A DNA stretch of 64,000 nucleotides from Astropecten irregularis (taxonomy: Eukaryota > Echinodermata > Asteroidea > Paxillosida > Astropectinidae). Within the stretch, counting starts at the first letter, position 1, and every line of letters starts with the position of its first letter. Both the position numbers and the translations under genes were made by a program. The notes below the pieces were generated by a model. It searched no databases, was not told where the DNA came from, and saw only the letters and a list, made by a program, of their open reading frames with translations. The DNA lies in contig OZ020244.1 in NCBI GenBank assembly GCA_963971285.1, positions 3,100,001 to 3,164,000 on the forward strand, written 5' to 3'. Shown one piece after another: positions 11,384 to 22,210 of this stretch.

Positions 11384-11809
11384 AGGAAAGAAAAGTTGTG
11401 TTGAGCAAGAGCAACTGTTGATCAATGTCTAACGTTATTATTAACAATAAAAAGTGTGCTAGGCAAAAAATATCTACAAAGTTTTTGTTTGAGCACATCA
11501 ATGTAGGTGAACAGGAGGAAGTGGATTTCTAACAACATAAAACAGAAGGCTAAAGTCATGTTTAGTAGTAATGAATTTCAAATGAAAACAGATTTTTTTG
11601 TGTGGAAAAACCAATATTGAGCGGTAGAAACTTTTGTTTGCTTTATTTAGCCTCTAATGATAGCGTAACAAGAACTCCGAACCAATCGTTAAGTTAGTGG
11701 TCTCGTAACTCATTTAAGGAGAGCTTTGGGAACAGCCCTCTTGTCATAACGAAGGCTAGCGACGGCATAAAAAACTTGTTAGGCTAAAGAGCGCTTTGGA
11801 AACATGGGC

Positions 11810-12240
11810 CCTGTTCTTTAGAAGAGGAGTGACCTGCGATTTGGCTTTCATTTTAAGGCAGTGTTCATGTCTAAAGTACATTGTTTGACAATACCTGGAT
11901 GAAACATGGTTTGCAGAATAGCAAACAAGGCTCTCATAAGATGCCCGGACAACTCTTTGTCTGAAAATCACCTTGCTTCCTGCAGTGAAATATGCACATG
12001 CCTTGTAACTGTTTGCTCGCAGACCACACATACAAAGAACGTACAGGTCCTTTACAAAGCACAGACAAAGCTTGATCCTTTGCCTAATTATTCATTGGTT
12101 TGTGTCTTATCTTTTGCTTTGTGTAGTGAATGTACTGCAACTCATGGGCTGGCGCTGAAGCTTGGAAGTTACTGAGCAGCTGACTGGAAGAATCCTTGTA
12201 AGTATTTCAACATCCATACAGTCTTTATTAGGGACCTTTA
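11810..12240 (+). repeat. Module A, copy 1 (left arm)
   Basis: The ~400-bp segment (CTGTTCTTTAGAAGAGGAGT ... GTCTTTATTA) recurs about 2.6 kb downstream at 14,430-14,800 in the same orientation. Both copies mirror in the right arm (47,310-47,720 and 46,245-46,535). Each copy abuts a CTTGAGGCTAAAGC sequence that forms the LINE boundary. Non-coding; function unknown. Confidence 0.75.
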
Positions 12241-12249
12241 CAAAGCCTG

Positions 12250-13689
12250 GCTTGAGGCTAAAGCCAGGACATATTTCGCTACCACAGATGTCTTTTCATT
12301 ACAGTCAGCATGGCCACCGCTATTATTCTTGGTTCTAGATAAGCTTGGGTGATATTATTTTACCAAACAATTACCAAAAAATGCATCACGATAATTGTGT
12401 TTTCGCGATATTTCCCATACATAATTGCATTTATTTATTTGTTCTCTGTGTAAAAGCATGAAAGCCGCCGTGAAAAGATCCCACGATTTCCTGATAAGCT
12501 AAATCTTATTTGAATTTCAGTTGGTTATTGTGTCCATTTGGGCAAATAGAAACACATGTTTCACATAATTGATCTAAATAAATATCCTGTAAAAGCCTTC
12601 TAATGGTGACGATCGAATTGAAAAAGACTTCAACGTCGAGCAGGCCACATGCACATTGCACAGTGAAGTAAGCATGGCCATCTCAAACTGGTATCCGCGC
12701 GTGTAAAATTAGCCACAATTTCAAAGCAAATATGCACTGGCAGCTTAACTTGGGTCTCAATCACCCAAGCTTTAGCTCAAAACATTGTTGCAGTACTTTG
12801 GTGTAGGTCAATAGTCATTCATGCATTTGAATAAAGTAATTGTAGACATCTTTTTGTCGTTTTGCAAGTAACATTATTTTTATAATGTTCATTTCAGCAG
12901 TTGATGCAGTGCACTTATCTCATCCACTGTCCGTCCATTCATCTGAGAGACACATCTAAAAACATGCTGATAGAAACTCAGCAATCCAGCCTGTTTACCA
13001 GACCAGCCGACCAGCCAGCCTAGACAAGACTATGAAATTTAAATGCGAGTCAGCCAGCAAGCCTCATCACCTGCTTACCAGTAATCTACTGGTAGTTTCC
13101 CTGTGAACTGTGACCAATCAGCCAGTCAGCCAGCTATGACCCAACATGTTCCTGGTAAGTTCTTTTCAGAATCAATGCTGTTCTTGCATGTTAAACGCAT
13201 AATAATTGTAGCCCCTTTACTAAGATACGACTACTAGCCTGTTCTTTAGAAGTGGAGTGAAAGCACAGCGCTACTGTGCTTTCACTGGTAATTTTGGAAC
13301 CGGATACCCGCTTTATACCCGGGTACTCGCAATACAGTAAAAAACATTGAAATTCAAAAATTTTAAAGAACTAAATAATTAATGGATTTTACACTATTAA
13401 GGTCGATGGGAGTTTAATCAATGTAGTTCACCCTTCCCGTGAAAAAAAAAGACCTTTCTAGTCCACGTCTGACACATGTAGCACCCTATTGAAATGTGAG
13501 TTTATTATTTTGCAACATGATAGTATCCTTGTGAAGGCTTCCAAGCCAGCCAGCCCCATCACCTGCTTACCAGTAACCTACCGGTAATCTCCCTGTGAAC
13601 TGTGACCAATCAGACTGTCAGCCAGCTATGACCCAACATGTTCCTGGTAAGTTCTTTATAGATTCAATGTTAAATAAAATAAAATGTAC
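12250..13689. repeat. Patchwork of dispersed repeat pieces (left arm)
   Basis: It starts with a LINE-boundary remnant (CTTGAGGCTAAAGCC, 12,251). Then come ATCACGATAATT-type sequence, a relative of the 9,060-9,490 repeat (12,480-12,720), a copy of the exon-like 6,520-6,720 segment (12,855-13,010), a CAGCCAGCC unit with donor (13,040-13,155), a short module A start (13,235-13,260), the 5,125-type repeat (13,455-13,520), and another CAGCCAGCC unit with donor (13,530-13,647). No intact gene. Confidence 0.6.
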
Positions 13690-14175
13690 TTTCCCATTGT
13701 CGCACGATGTGGTCAACGGTAGAGATTGTGGTGTTTCATTTGACGTGTTCCGTAACTGTCGAGCTGTTGGTGCGTGCAAGCCTTACATCCCTCTGGTGTT
13801 CCTTGATCCGCTTGTCAATGGGTCTCCCTGTCTCCCTGATGTAAACGCTGTTGCAGACGTCAGACTTGCACGCTGCCACGGCTCGGCAGTTGCTGAACAC
13901 CTTCTGGGAGAAGGGACACACCCCGAACTGGGACAGAATCACATGTGAGAACAGAGACCCCCACTGGTTTACAGGACGGGTCAAGGAGGCCATCCAGATC
14001 CGTCTCCACCCCAGCAACATCAACAGAGACAACGACATGAACATCCCTGAGGCGTGGACCTGTACTATAAGACAGCAAGCAGCACCTGCTATGGCATGGA
14101 CCAATCGGCCCGTATCATGCACCGCTGCACTGTCCACGGTACAAGGCCATGCACCTTGGATCCTCTGGAAACGGA
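13690..14175. mobile_element. Penelope-like element fragments joined head to head
   Basis: The minus strand at 13,870-13,739 encodes a GIY-YIG-endonuclease-like stretch (VYIRETGRPIDKRIKEHQ). The plus strand from 13,856 encodes DVRLARCHGSAVAEH and then, after a frame change, HTPNWDRITCENRDPHW and NINRDNDMNIPEAW, the C-terminal segment that follows the GIY-YIG core in Penelope-like retroelements. Both halves include the DVRLAR region, so at least two copies were joined in opposite orientations. The join sits on the 6-bp palindrome GACGTC (13,856-13,861). No reverse transcriptase is present and frames are broken, so it is inactive. Absent from the right arm. Confidence 0.7.
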
Positions 14176-14224
14176 TATAAGGAGCCCATATTGAAATGTG
14201 ACTTTTTATATTTTGTAACAGTCC

Positions 14225-14430
14225 CCCTTTGAAGGCTACTCAGCCAGCCAGCCAGCCAGCCAGCCTCATCAGCTGCTTACCAGTAACCTACCTAGCCCTG
14301 TAGTCTCCCTGTGAACTGTGACCAATCAGCCAGTCAGCCAGCTATGAGCCAACATGTTTCTGGTAAGTTCTTTACAGATTCAATTTTGTTCTTGCATTTT
14401 AAGAGCACAAACTAGCCCCCTTGTCAAGAT
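14225..14430 (+). repeat. CAGCCAGCC unit plus splice-donor-like module
   Basis: A run of CAGCCAGC repeats is followed by TCATCAGCTGCTTACCAGTA, then AGCCAACATGTTTCTG|GTAAGTTC. This is the same donor-centred context as at 10,840, 13,155 and 13,647. It leads directly into module A copy 2. Confidence 0.6.
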
Positions 14431-14800
14431 AGTAGCCTGTTCTTTAAAAGAGGAGTGACCCGAGAAGGAGGCTTGCATTTTGGCAATGCTCATGTCTGGA
14501 TACTTTGTTTGACAATCTGGACAACTCTCTGTCTGAAAAGCCCCTTGCTTCCTGCATTGGAATATGCACTTAATTTTGTGACTGTTTGCTCGTATACCAC
14601 ACATATGGAATATATTCTTTACAAAGTACAGACAAAGCTTGATCCCTTTGCATAATAATTTACTTGGTTTTTATCTTACCTTTTGCTTTGTGTAGTGAAT
14701 GTACTGCATCTCATTGGCTGGCGCTGAAGCTTGGAAGTTACCGAGCAGCTGACTGAAATCATCCTTGTAAAGTATTTCAACATCCATACAGTCTTTATTA
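14430..14800 (+). repeat. Module A, copy 2 (left arm)
   Basis: Diverged direct repeat of 11,810-12,240, sharing GACAAAGCTTGATCC, CTTTTGCTTTGTGTAGTGAA and GGCTGGCGCTGAAGCTTGGA. The LINE starts immediately after it. Mirror copy at 46,245-46,535. Confidence 0.75.
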
Positions 14801-14805
14801 ATCTA

Positions 14806-17800
14806 ACTTGAGGCTAAAGCTTGGGACTTATTTCGCTACTGCCATGTGAGGCCCACAAAACCAAAAGAAGGGACCTGACCAGATGACAAAGCCGGAGAAA
14901 GGATCCAGCTTTGCCACGTATCTCAAGCCCTTCATTTGGGCTTTGTGGACTGGGCCTTCAAGCATATATCCACCATGACATCTGCTGGACAGCGATCTTT
15001 TTGATTTTACCTGAGGTGGTCCTAGCAGGTGGCTGCGTGGAATGTTCTCTCTCTGGGAGATGATGATCATCGTCTTCTGCTATCATGAGAGCTCAGTCGG
15101 CTCCACATAGCAATTGCTGCTCTCTGAGAGGTACTCCGTCCAAAGAGCGGTGAAATCAGTATTGGTGGATACACTACTGGTCTGTCCGTCTCGATGGCTA
15201 CCACTTGGGGTGTATCAGTTGCGGTTTCGGACTGGTTGACTCAGATGGTAATGGAGGCTGTACCGATTAAGGAGCGTATGATGAGGCTCTGGATTAAACA
15301 CTCTTTGGCTGTTATCTCGGTGGTCTCAATGTATGCTCTGACTGAAGTGAGTTAGTCATCGGACAAGGATATCCTTGTCCGATGACTAACTCTCTTCAGT
15401 CGGAGCATACATACATTCTACACCTAGCTCGAGGCTGTTCTGGATCGGTGTCTTTGCAGAGACACACTCTTGATCATGGGAGACTTCAATGCCTCCACTG
15501 GTGCTGACAGGGTCGAGACAGGTATTGGTCCCCATGGGTCTGGTATCAGGGGTCAGAATGGCACTAGGCTTCTTAATCTTATAAAGTGTCGGGGACCTAG
15601 AGTTACTGGCTCCTGGTATCAGAGTCCGGAGTGGCATCGTTGGACTTGGTATTCCAATACCAGCGTTGTTGCGAAGGAGATCAATCATGTTCTCGAGGAC
15701 AGTCGTTGGAGGATTCTTCAGAACTGCCGGGTTTTTCACAGTGCACAGTTCTCCAACACTGATGACAGTTTGCTTGTTGCAACTCTTCGGGTGCGGCTCA
15801 AGTCCAGGAGGCTAGCTCCATCTAAGCAAAGACGAGCTGTGGCAGATGAGTTTGAGCGCAAGCTTTGTGATCGGCTTTAGGGGAATGCCCACTCTGGAGG
15901 GCCCGGAGGTGATATGGAGTTTCTTTAAGGCTACCACTGTGCAGATTGATGGTGAGAGGCTTGGATCTCTAAAGGTGGCCTGGAGGAGCTTTGTCTCTGA
16001 GGGTACGCTCAGACTGATAGACGAGAGTCGGGATGCTAGACTGAATTGCAAATTAGAGGCGAGGAAGTTGAGGCGCTTGGCCATGCCATCTCTCAGGGCT
16101 GACAAGGAGGCGCATGTTCGGTCTGTGTGTGAGCGGATCAAGAGTCGCCCATGGATGGGGGATTCTTTGGCCACTTACTGGGGGATTCATGCATTGCGTT
16201 CCTCTAAGTTTGTCTCGGGGGTAGGCTCGGTCAGGTCTGCAAGTGGTGAGTTGCTGACGGAGGAGTCTGAGGTGAGGGCTTGTTGGGCATCCTGCTTTGA
16301 GCAGTTGTACCGTGCTGATCCACCGGCTAGCTGCCTGCATATCTCGGAACCACAAGTTGCTGACCCACCAATCAACTGTGATCCACCTACGCTCTTGGAA
16401 ACAAGGGCTGCGGTGAACTGCAGTGAAAAGTGGGAAGGTGGCAGGGATCTGTGATATTCATGCATAATTCTTAAAAGCTAGTGGGGACAGTGCAGTTGAA
16501 GCATTGCATAACATACTAGGTTCGGTATGGACCATTGGCGAGATCCCATCTGGCTGGAAGAGGGGCATTCTAGTTCCTCTCTGTAAGGGCAAGGGAGATC
16601 GCCAGGATTGCAATGCCTATCAAGGTGTGACATTGTTCTTTGTGCCCATCAACGTTCTTGCTAAGATTCTTCTGGCCAGGATTCAACCTCACTTGCTTAA
16701 GCATCAGCGACCTGAGCAGTCTGGGTTCACTCCAAAGAGATCAACAATTGATCGTACTTTGGCCACGCGGGTCCTCTCATAGCGCATGCGTGAGTATCGT
16801 AGTAGGTTCTTTGCAGCCTATATCGATCTCCGCAAGGCGTTTGACTCGGTAGATCGAGGTGCCCTCTTGCGGCTTCTGTATTTCCATGGGGTAACGCAGA
16901 CTCTGATGACTTTACTGTTCAAACTATACTCAGGTACTGAGAGCGTTGTGTGGTGTGAGGGTTCAATCTCCGAGTTCTTCCCAGTTTCGACTGGTGTAGG
17001 ACAAGGAAGGGTTGAGGCTCCAACACTTTTCAACACTTGTATGGACATTGGGCAATAGGGAAGGACAGTGGAGGATTCAGGCTGTGGAGTATCGTTCGCC
17101 GATGTCAGTGTATTAACTGACCTCGACTTTGCCGATGATGCTCTTACCTTTGCGGATACTCTGGAGCTGCTGGTGTGTGCTTTTGAGACAATGTGCTCCG
17201 AGTTGGAACCCCTGGGGCTAAAGGTGTTTTGGGTAAAAACCAAGATACAGGTCTTCAGTGACTCTTTGGGTGGTGCACTTCAGTCAGTTCCCGTATGTGG
17301 TGAGAATGTGGAATTGGTCAATGGGTTCACTTATCTCGGCAGTGATATCTATTTCTTTGCAAGCTGTTATCATGAAGTCAACAAGCGGATTGGTAGGGCT
17401 TGTGGAGCGATGGACTCACTGGAACGGTCTGTATGGCGTTTGCGATATCTATGCAAGAGGACGTAGATTTGGGTCTTCAGGTCCCTGGTCTTGCCTGTCT
17501 TACTCTACGTTTGTAAGACGTGGACCTTGACTGGGGGCCTGGGAAGACGACTCAATGTCTTCTGTACCGGGTCTCTGAGGAGGATCCTTGGGTACCGCAG
17601 GTCGGACCATGTGTCCAACAAGAGGTTACTCAGGGAAAGTCAGATGAGACCCATTACCTGCATGACACGTGAGCGTCAGATGCAACTGTATGGTCATGTG
17701 GCTAGATTCCCTGCAAGCGATCCTGCGGAGGTGAATTCTCTCTATGAGAGAACCTCTTGGTAGGACTTGCCCGGTAGGGCATCTGCATGACACACATATG

Positions 17801-17960
17801 GTTGCGTCAGATAGATCGTTATTATGCTGAGATGGGGATGCGTTGTGTGGCTGCCTCGGGGATGGATCAATCAGAAGACCGAAGGAGTACCACTCGAAGG
17901 TTGATTGATTGGACACAAAATGATGGTAGCAAAATAAATCCCAAGCTTAGCCTCAAGCCT
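14806..17960 (+). mobile_element. Dead non-LTR retrotransposon (APE endonuclease + RT), left copy
   Basis: Coding remnants in order: N-terminal endonuclease pieces (about 15,120-15,350), the catalytic-type GDFNA motif (about 15,480), ILVPLCKGKGD (about 16,565), GFTPKRSTIDR (about 16,725), RT motif A AYIDLRKAFDSVD (about 16,815), a motif B region GVGQGRVEAPTLFN (about 17,000; the usual C after QG is R), motif C DLDFADDALTFAD (about 17,120), and a C-terminal RERQMQLYGHVARF (about 17,670). Several frameshifts and stops break it, including a stop after LCKRT (17,464) that the right copy shares, so it was dead before the arms separated. The ends are imperfect ~30-bp inverted repeats (CTTGAGGCTAAAGCTTGGGA at 14,808; its complement at 17,940), unusual for a LINE. 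Clade not assigned; the layout fits an RTE/Jockey-like group. Confidence 0.85.
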
Positions 17961-18268
17961 CACTTCGTATTAAAAGCCTCTAGTTGTGGATACATTTAGC
18001 AATTCGCCATACCATTGCCCGAAATTAATTCATATAACTCTTTTAGTTATAATCGTTATCTTGATTTATTTCAACTTTTATCTTTGTGTTCATTATTTGC
18101 ATGACCAAAATATGGCAATAATTAATTACTACCTTCTTGCTATTGTCCCCTGTGTCTAGGGATTTATTTGCTTGGTAGCTAGTTTTTACTGTACTGACTT
18201 TAGTCCACTTTATTTGCATAGAACTTGGATTGATTTTCTCTTTTTATTGATTGTATCTGTTTCCACAG
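17961..18268. other. Intron-like spacer, identical in both arms
   Basis: From the LINE end to the splice acceptor at 18,268, left and right arms (42,847-43,150) appear base-for-base identical by eye over about 300 bp. Elsewhere the arms differ by a few percent or more. A candidate recent gene-conversion patch. Confidence 0.6.
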
Positions 18269-18361
18269 GCCATCTTACCATTTGAGGACCTCATCATCAA
18301 TTGTTTCCATGACGATGATTCACCTTCAAGTGACAAGAAGAAGAGCCCCATCATAAAGTAA
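18269..18361 (+). CDS. Small exon-like frame, 30 codons plus stop (left)
   Basis: It follows a strong acceptor (CTGTTTCCACAG) and encodes a peptide beginning AILPFEDLIINC and ending SDKKKSPIIK, then TAA. An alternative reading is an internal exon ending at ATAAA|GTAAATG. The acidic DDD and basic KKK runs and clean opening suggest a real terminal exon. No upstream partner exon was identified and I do not recognise the protein. The right-arm copy is identical, but so is the surrounding intron, so identity alone does not prove constraint. Confidence 0.35.
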   Translation, partial: AILPFEDLIINCFHDDDSPSSDKKKSPIIK

Positions 18362-18774
18362 ATGCTACTTTTATTTGGTTTTTAAACTCATGTGATTGAA
18401 ATCTTAAACAAAACATTACTCACAACCAGCCCAACACTTTCACATTTCCAAAATTTTAATGTTGAAATTGGCATGAAAGCTGCACTGCCATTTTACACTT
18501 TTATCACATAGCAGATCTTTTTGTATGTCCCCAAAAGCAACAGAAAGTCGCATTTCATTTAGAATTCAACAAACCATTAAAATGTGACAAAAACCACAAT
18601 ACTCTGCCCAAAGTGAAGATATTTTGAAAAAATGTTTTGAAAATGGTGTTCAAGCACATGAGGTTAGAACTGTTAGTTTGTTTATTAAGACTAAAATACA
18701 ATAATAACCAATTAGATGTACTGCTTGGTGAATTAAGGAGACAAAATTAGTTCACTCCATTTCCTTCCCTTAGG
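18362..18774. other. Spacer between exon-like frame and satellite
   Basis: About 97% identical by eye to 42,368-42,753, with a short left-only segment near 18,690-18,710. No gene. Confidence 0.5.
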
Positions 18775-20300
18775 TGGGAATGTCAGAAACTTTGTGCATC
18801 TCTTCCCTAAGAGGGAATATCAGAAACTTTGTGCATCTCTTCCCTAAGAGGGAATGTCAGACACTTTGTGCATCTATTCCCTGAAGTGGGAATGTCAGAA
18901 ACTTTGTGCATCTCTTCCCTAAGAGGGAATGTCAGACACTTTGTGCATCTATTCCCTGAAGTGGGAATATCAAAAACTTTGTTCATCTCTTCCCTAAGAG
19001 GGAATGTCAGACACTTAGTGCATCTATTCCCTGAAGTGGGAATATCAAAAACTTTGTTCATCTCTTCCCTAAGAGGGAATGTCAGACACTTAGTGCATCT
19101 ATTCCCTGAAGTGGGAATATCAAAAACTTTGTTCATCTCTTCCCTAAGAGGGAATGTCAGACACTTAGTGCATCTATTCCCTGAAGTGGGAATATCAAAA
19201 ACTTTGTTCATCTCTTCCCTAAGAGGGAATGTCAGACACTTTGTGCATCTATTCCCTGAAGTGGGAATATCAAAAACTTTGTTCATCTCTTCCCTAAGAG
19301 GGAATGTCAGAAACTTTGTGCATCTCTTCCCTAAGAGGGAATATCAGAAACTTTGTGCATCTCTTCCCTAAGAGGGAATGTCAGACACTTTGTGCATCTA
19401 TTCCCTGAAGTGGGAATGTCAGAAACTTTGTGCATCTCTTCCCTAAGAGGGAATGTCAGACACTTTGTGCATCTATTCCCTGAAGTGGGAATATCAAAAA
19501 CTTTGTTCATCTCTCCCCTAAGAGGGAATGTCAGACACTTAGTGCATCTATTCCCTGAAGTGGGAATATCAGAAACTTTGTACATCTCTTCCCTGGAGTG
19601 GGAATGTCAGAAACTTTGTGCATCTCTTCCCTGGAGTGGGAATGTCAGAAACTTTGTGCATCTCTTCCCTGAAGATGAAATATCAGAAACTTTATGCATC
19701 TCTTCCCTAAGAGGGAATGTCAGAAACTTTGTGCATCTATTCCCTAAGAGGGAATGTCAGAAACTTTGTGCATCTCTCTCCTGAAGATGAAATATCAGAA
19801 ACTTTGTGCATCTATTCCCTAAGAGGGAATGTCAGAAACTTTGTGCATCTCTCTCCTGAAGATGAAATATCAGAAACTTTGTGCATCTATTCCCTAAGAG
19901 GGAATATCAGAAACTTTGTGCATCTCTTCCCTGAACATGAAATATCAGAAACTTTGTGCATCTCCTCCCTAGAGTGGGAATGTCAGAAACTTTGTGCATC
20001 TCTTCCCTAGAGTGGGAATGTCAGAAACTTTGTGCATCTCTTCCCTAGAGTGGGAATATCAGAAACTTTGTGCATCTCTTCCCTGGAGTGGGAATGTCAG
20101 AATCTTTGTGCATCTCTTCCCTTAGAGGGAATATCAGAAACTTTGTGCATCTATTCCCTAAGAGGGAATGTCAGAAACTTTGTGCATCTCTTCCCTGAAG
20201 AGGGAATATCAGAAACTTTGTGCATCTATTCCCTAAGAGGGAATGTCAGAAACTTTGTGCATCTATTCCCTGAAGTGGGAATATCAGAAATTTTGTTCAT
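18775..20300. repeat. 37/38-bp satellite, ~40 copies (left arm)
   Basis: The unit is TCAGAAACTTTGTGCATCTC followed by TTCCCTAAGAGGGAATG or a 38-bp variant ending ATTCCCTGAAGTGGGAATG. Each unit contains a near-palindrome (TTCCCTnnnAGGGAA). A higher-order alternation of two unit types (a 75-bp dimer) runs from about 18,835 to 19,310. The later half uses GAAGATGAAATATCAG variants. Long frames open on both strands are by-products of the repeat. Confidence 0.92.
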
Positions 20301-20477
20301 TTGTTTCTTTGAGTGGAAAGGACTCATTTGTCTCTGCAAATTCACCCATTCAGCTTTATTGTTAAATTTTTTTTTTTAGATAAATGTATGGTTCAGGATT
20401 CATTTTAATTTCTTTATTTCATGTTGTTGATGTTGGATAGCTAATTTATAATTTGAACGCACTTTAGAAATGGACCA

Positions 20478-20600
20478 GTGTTTTCCATGGGTTGAAAAAT
20501 ATTTGACCTCATCACTTTGTCCTTGCTAGTGTTTTCCATGGGCTGGAAAATGGGCAACCTCATCACTTAGTCCTTGTAGTGCTTTCCATGGGTTGGCAAA
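20478..20600 (-). repeat. 51-bp minisatellite, ~2-3 copies (left arm)
   Basis: The unit on the minus strand reads AGCAAGGACAAAGTGATGAG GTxxAATxTTTTCCAACCCA TGGAAAACACT. The right arm has expanded the same repeat to about seven units. Confidence 0.8.
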
Positions 20601-21934
20601 CACTCTCGGCACACATGGTTAACTTGGCTTTTTTTAATTGTTTGTCATAGTTTTGTTACCAGATTATGCATTTAATAAGGTCTACATTAATTAATCCTGA
20701 ACCATACCTTAAATTATATGTATATAGTTTTTAAGCAAAGAGCAGAGGATATTTTTATTAACCTGGCGTGCAAAGTAAAAACCACTGGACTCTTGCCAAA
20801 TTCTTCTAATTATCAACTCATCCCAAATTTGCTGGCAAAAGTCAATTGCGCTGCGCTATTCAACCACCACATAATGTCTGCACTGCGCGTATGACACTAC
20901 ACTACTTGATAGTTCCAAACCTGTACAGTATTCTTCATTCATTTACATTTTTATTTTATGATTCCAAATTCCATTAATGCGGCCTGACTGTTTGGATGTG
21001 CGATGATGAAAAGCTAGATTAATTGAAATATCCACTGCTGTTTGATATTATGTAATTTTTGTGTCTGTCCAAATCAGTCTGTAACTTGGCACAATAGGAC
21101 GCGTTTCTTCAAAGTAAAAATGCAGGACATTTAGAATATGCGCGCATCCACCAAAAACAAATGAGACGTTCTTTGCAAAATTCAAAACCTTGAAACTAAA
21201 ATCACATTAGAAAATCTACTTTTTTTGGGGGCATTTGTGTTCAGTACAAATTTAGGATTTTTGGAATACACCAAAACAAAATTAGTGTTTTATTAACAAA
21301 ATTCAATATTTTTAAGAAAATCACATTGGAAATTTTTTGCGCATTTTTGTACAATACAAATTAGGCATTTTTAGAATGTGCGTGTATAAACCAAAACAGA
21401 GCGAGGCGTTGTTTGCAAAAGAATTCTGCGCGTGAATCGCAAAAATGCAAAAAAAATTTCTTTCAGCCAGTTACATGTGTGACTGATTTGGACAGAAAAT
21501 GTAATATTCATTTATGTGTAGTCATTATGAGAATCACTCCATCAAACTAAGTCAAATACTGCATTCTAAAATAAGCAGCGCAGCACAGTACATCTGCACA
21601 GCCTACTCACAAAGATATGAAATAACAAAGGAAAATTGCGTGAAATTTTAAATTGATAAGGACAATTGTGCAGAATTCTCACATTAGATCTCAAAATTCA
21701 AGTTCTTACTCTAAAATTTGAAAATGCATCTTTCATAGACTTTCTTTTTTTCTTTTTTGAAATTCCGTTTCCAATCAATGACAAAGTTCAAACTATATGA
21801 AATTCCTTTTTAGTTTTTTTTTTGGACTCAGAATTAATTCACACTTGGTTTGGCAGAGTGGTTCTCATTTTGAAATGCACTTTACTGAAATGTTTTAATG
21901 TACATGTATCATGAAAAAACAAACAAAAACAAAT

Positions 21935-22210
21935 GCAAACGTGTGCTGCTGGTCGGCGCCCTCTACTGTCTGCAGCATGTAACAGCCAGAAATAACCCAA
22001 GTGTTATGGGTGGTAGGCCCTCTGTTGGATGAAATCTGCTCAGTGTACTACTGTTGTTCTGCATCATCGGTATCTTACCTCGCATGATTTGACAAGCTTA
22101 TTGGCCAAAACTTACGACAACCTCTAAAAGCGCGGTATAGGGAAGAAAGGATTCCTGTTGCTACCTAAAGTCTTTGGGGTCTGTATGGGGTGGGGATAGA
22201 GGGCCGATTC
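21935..22210 (+). repeat. Inverted repeat partner 1, left arm (GTGTGCTGCTGGTCGGCGCC)
   Basis: GCAAACGTGTGCTGCTGGTC GGCGCCCTCTACTGTCTGCA and about 230 bp beyond recur in inverted, diverged form (about 75% by eye) at 26,160-26,435. The pair brackets a 4.5-kb interval, a smaller palindrome nested in the big one. Mirror copies are at 39,100-39,385 and 35,478-35,750. Confidence 0.7.

Noticed and set aside
18775..20300. CRISPR array
   Set aside because: There are no unique spacers between repeats; units are head-to-tail satellite monomers in a eukaryotic context.
18807..20379. Frames up to 180 codons in the 37/38-bp satellite
   Set aside because: They are open in both strands from the repeat itself (dimers of 75 bp are divisible by 3). 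No start context, no domain, and not conserved in unit order with the right arm.
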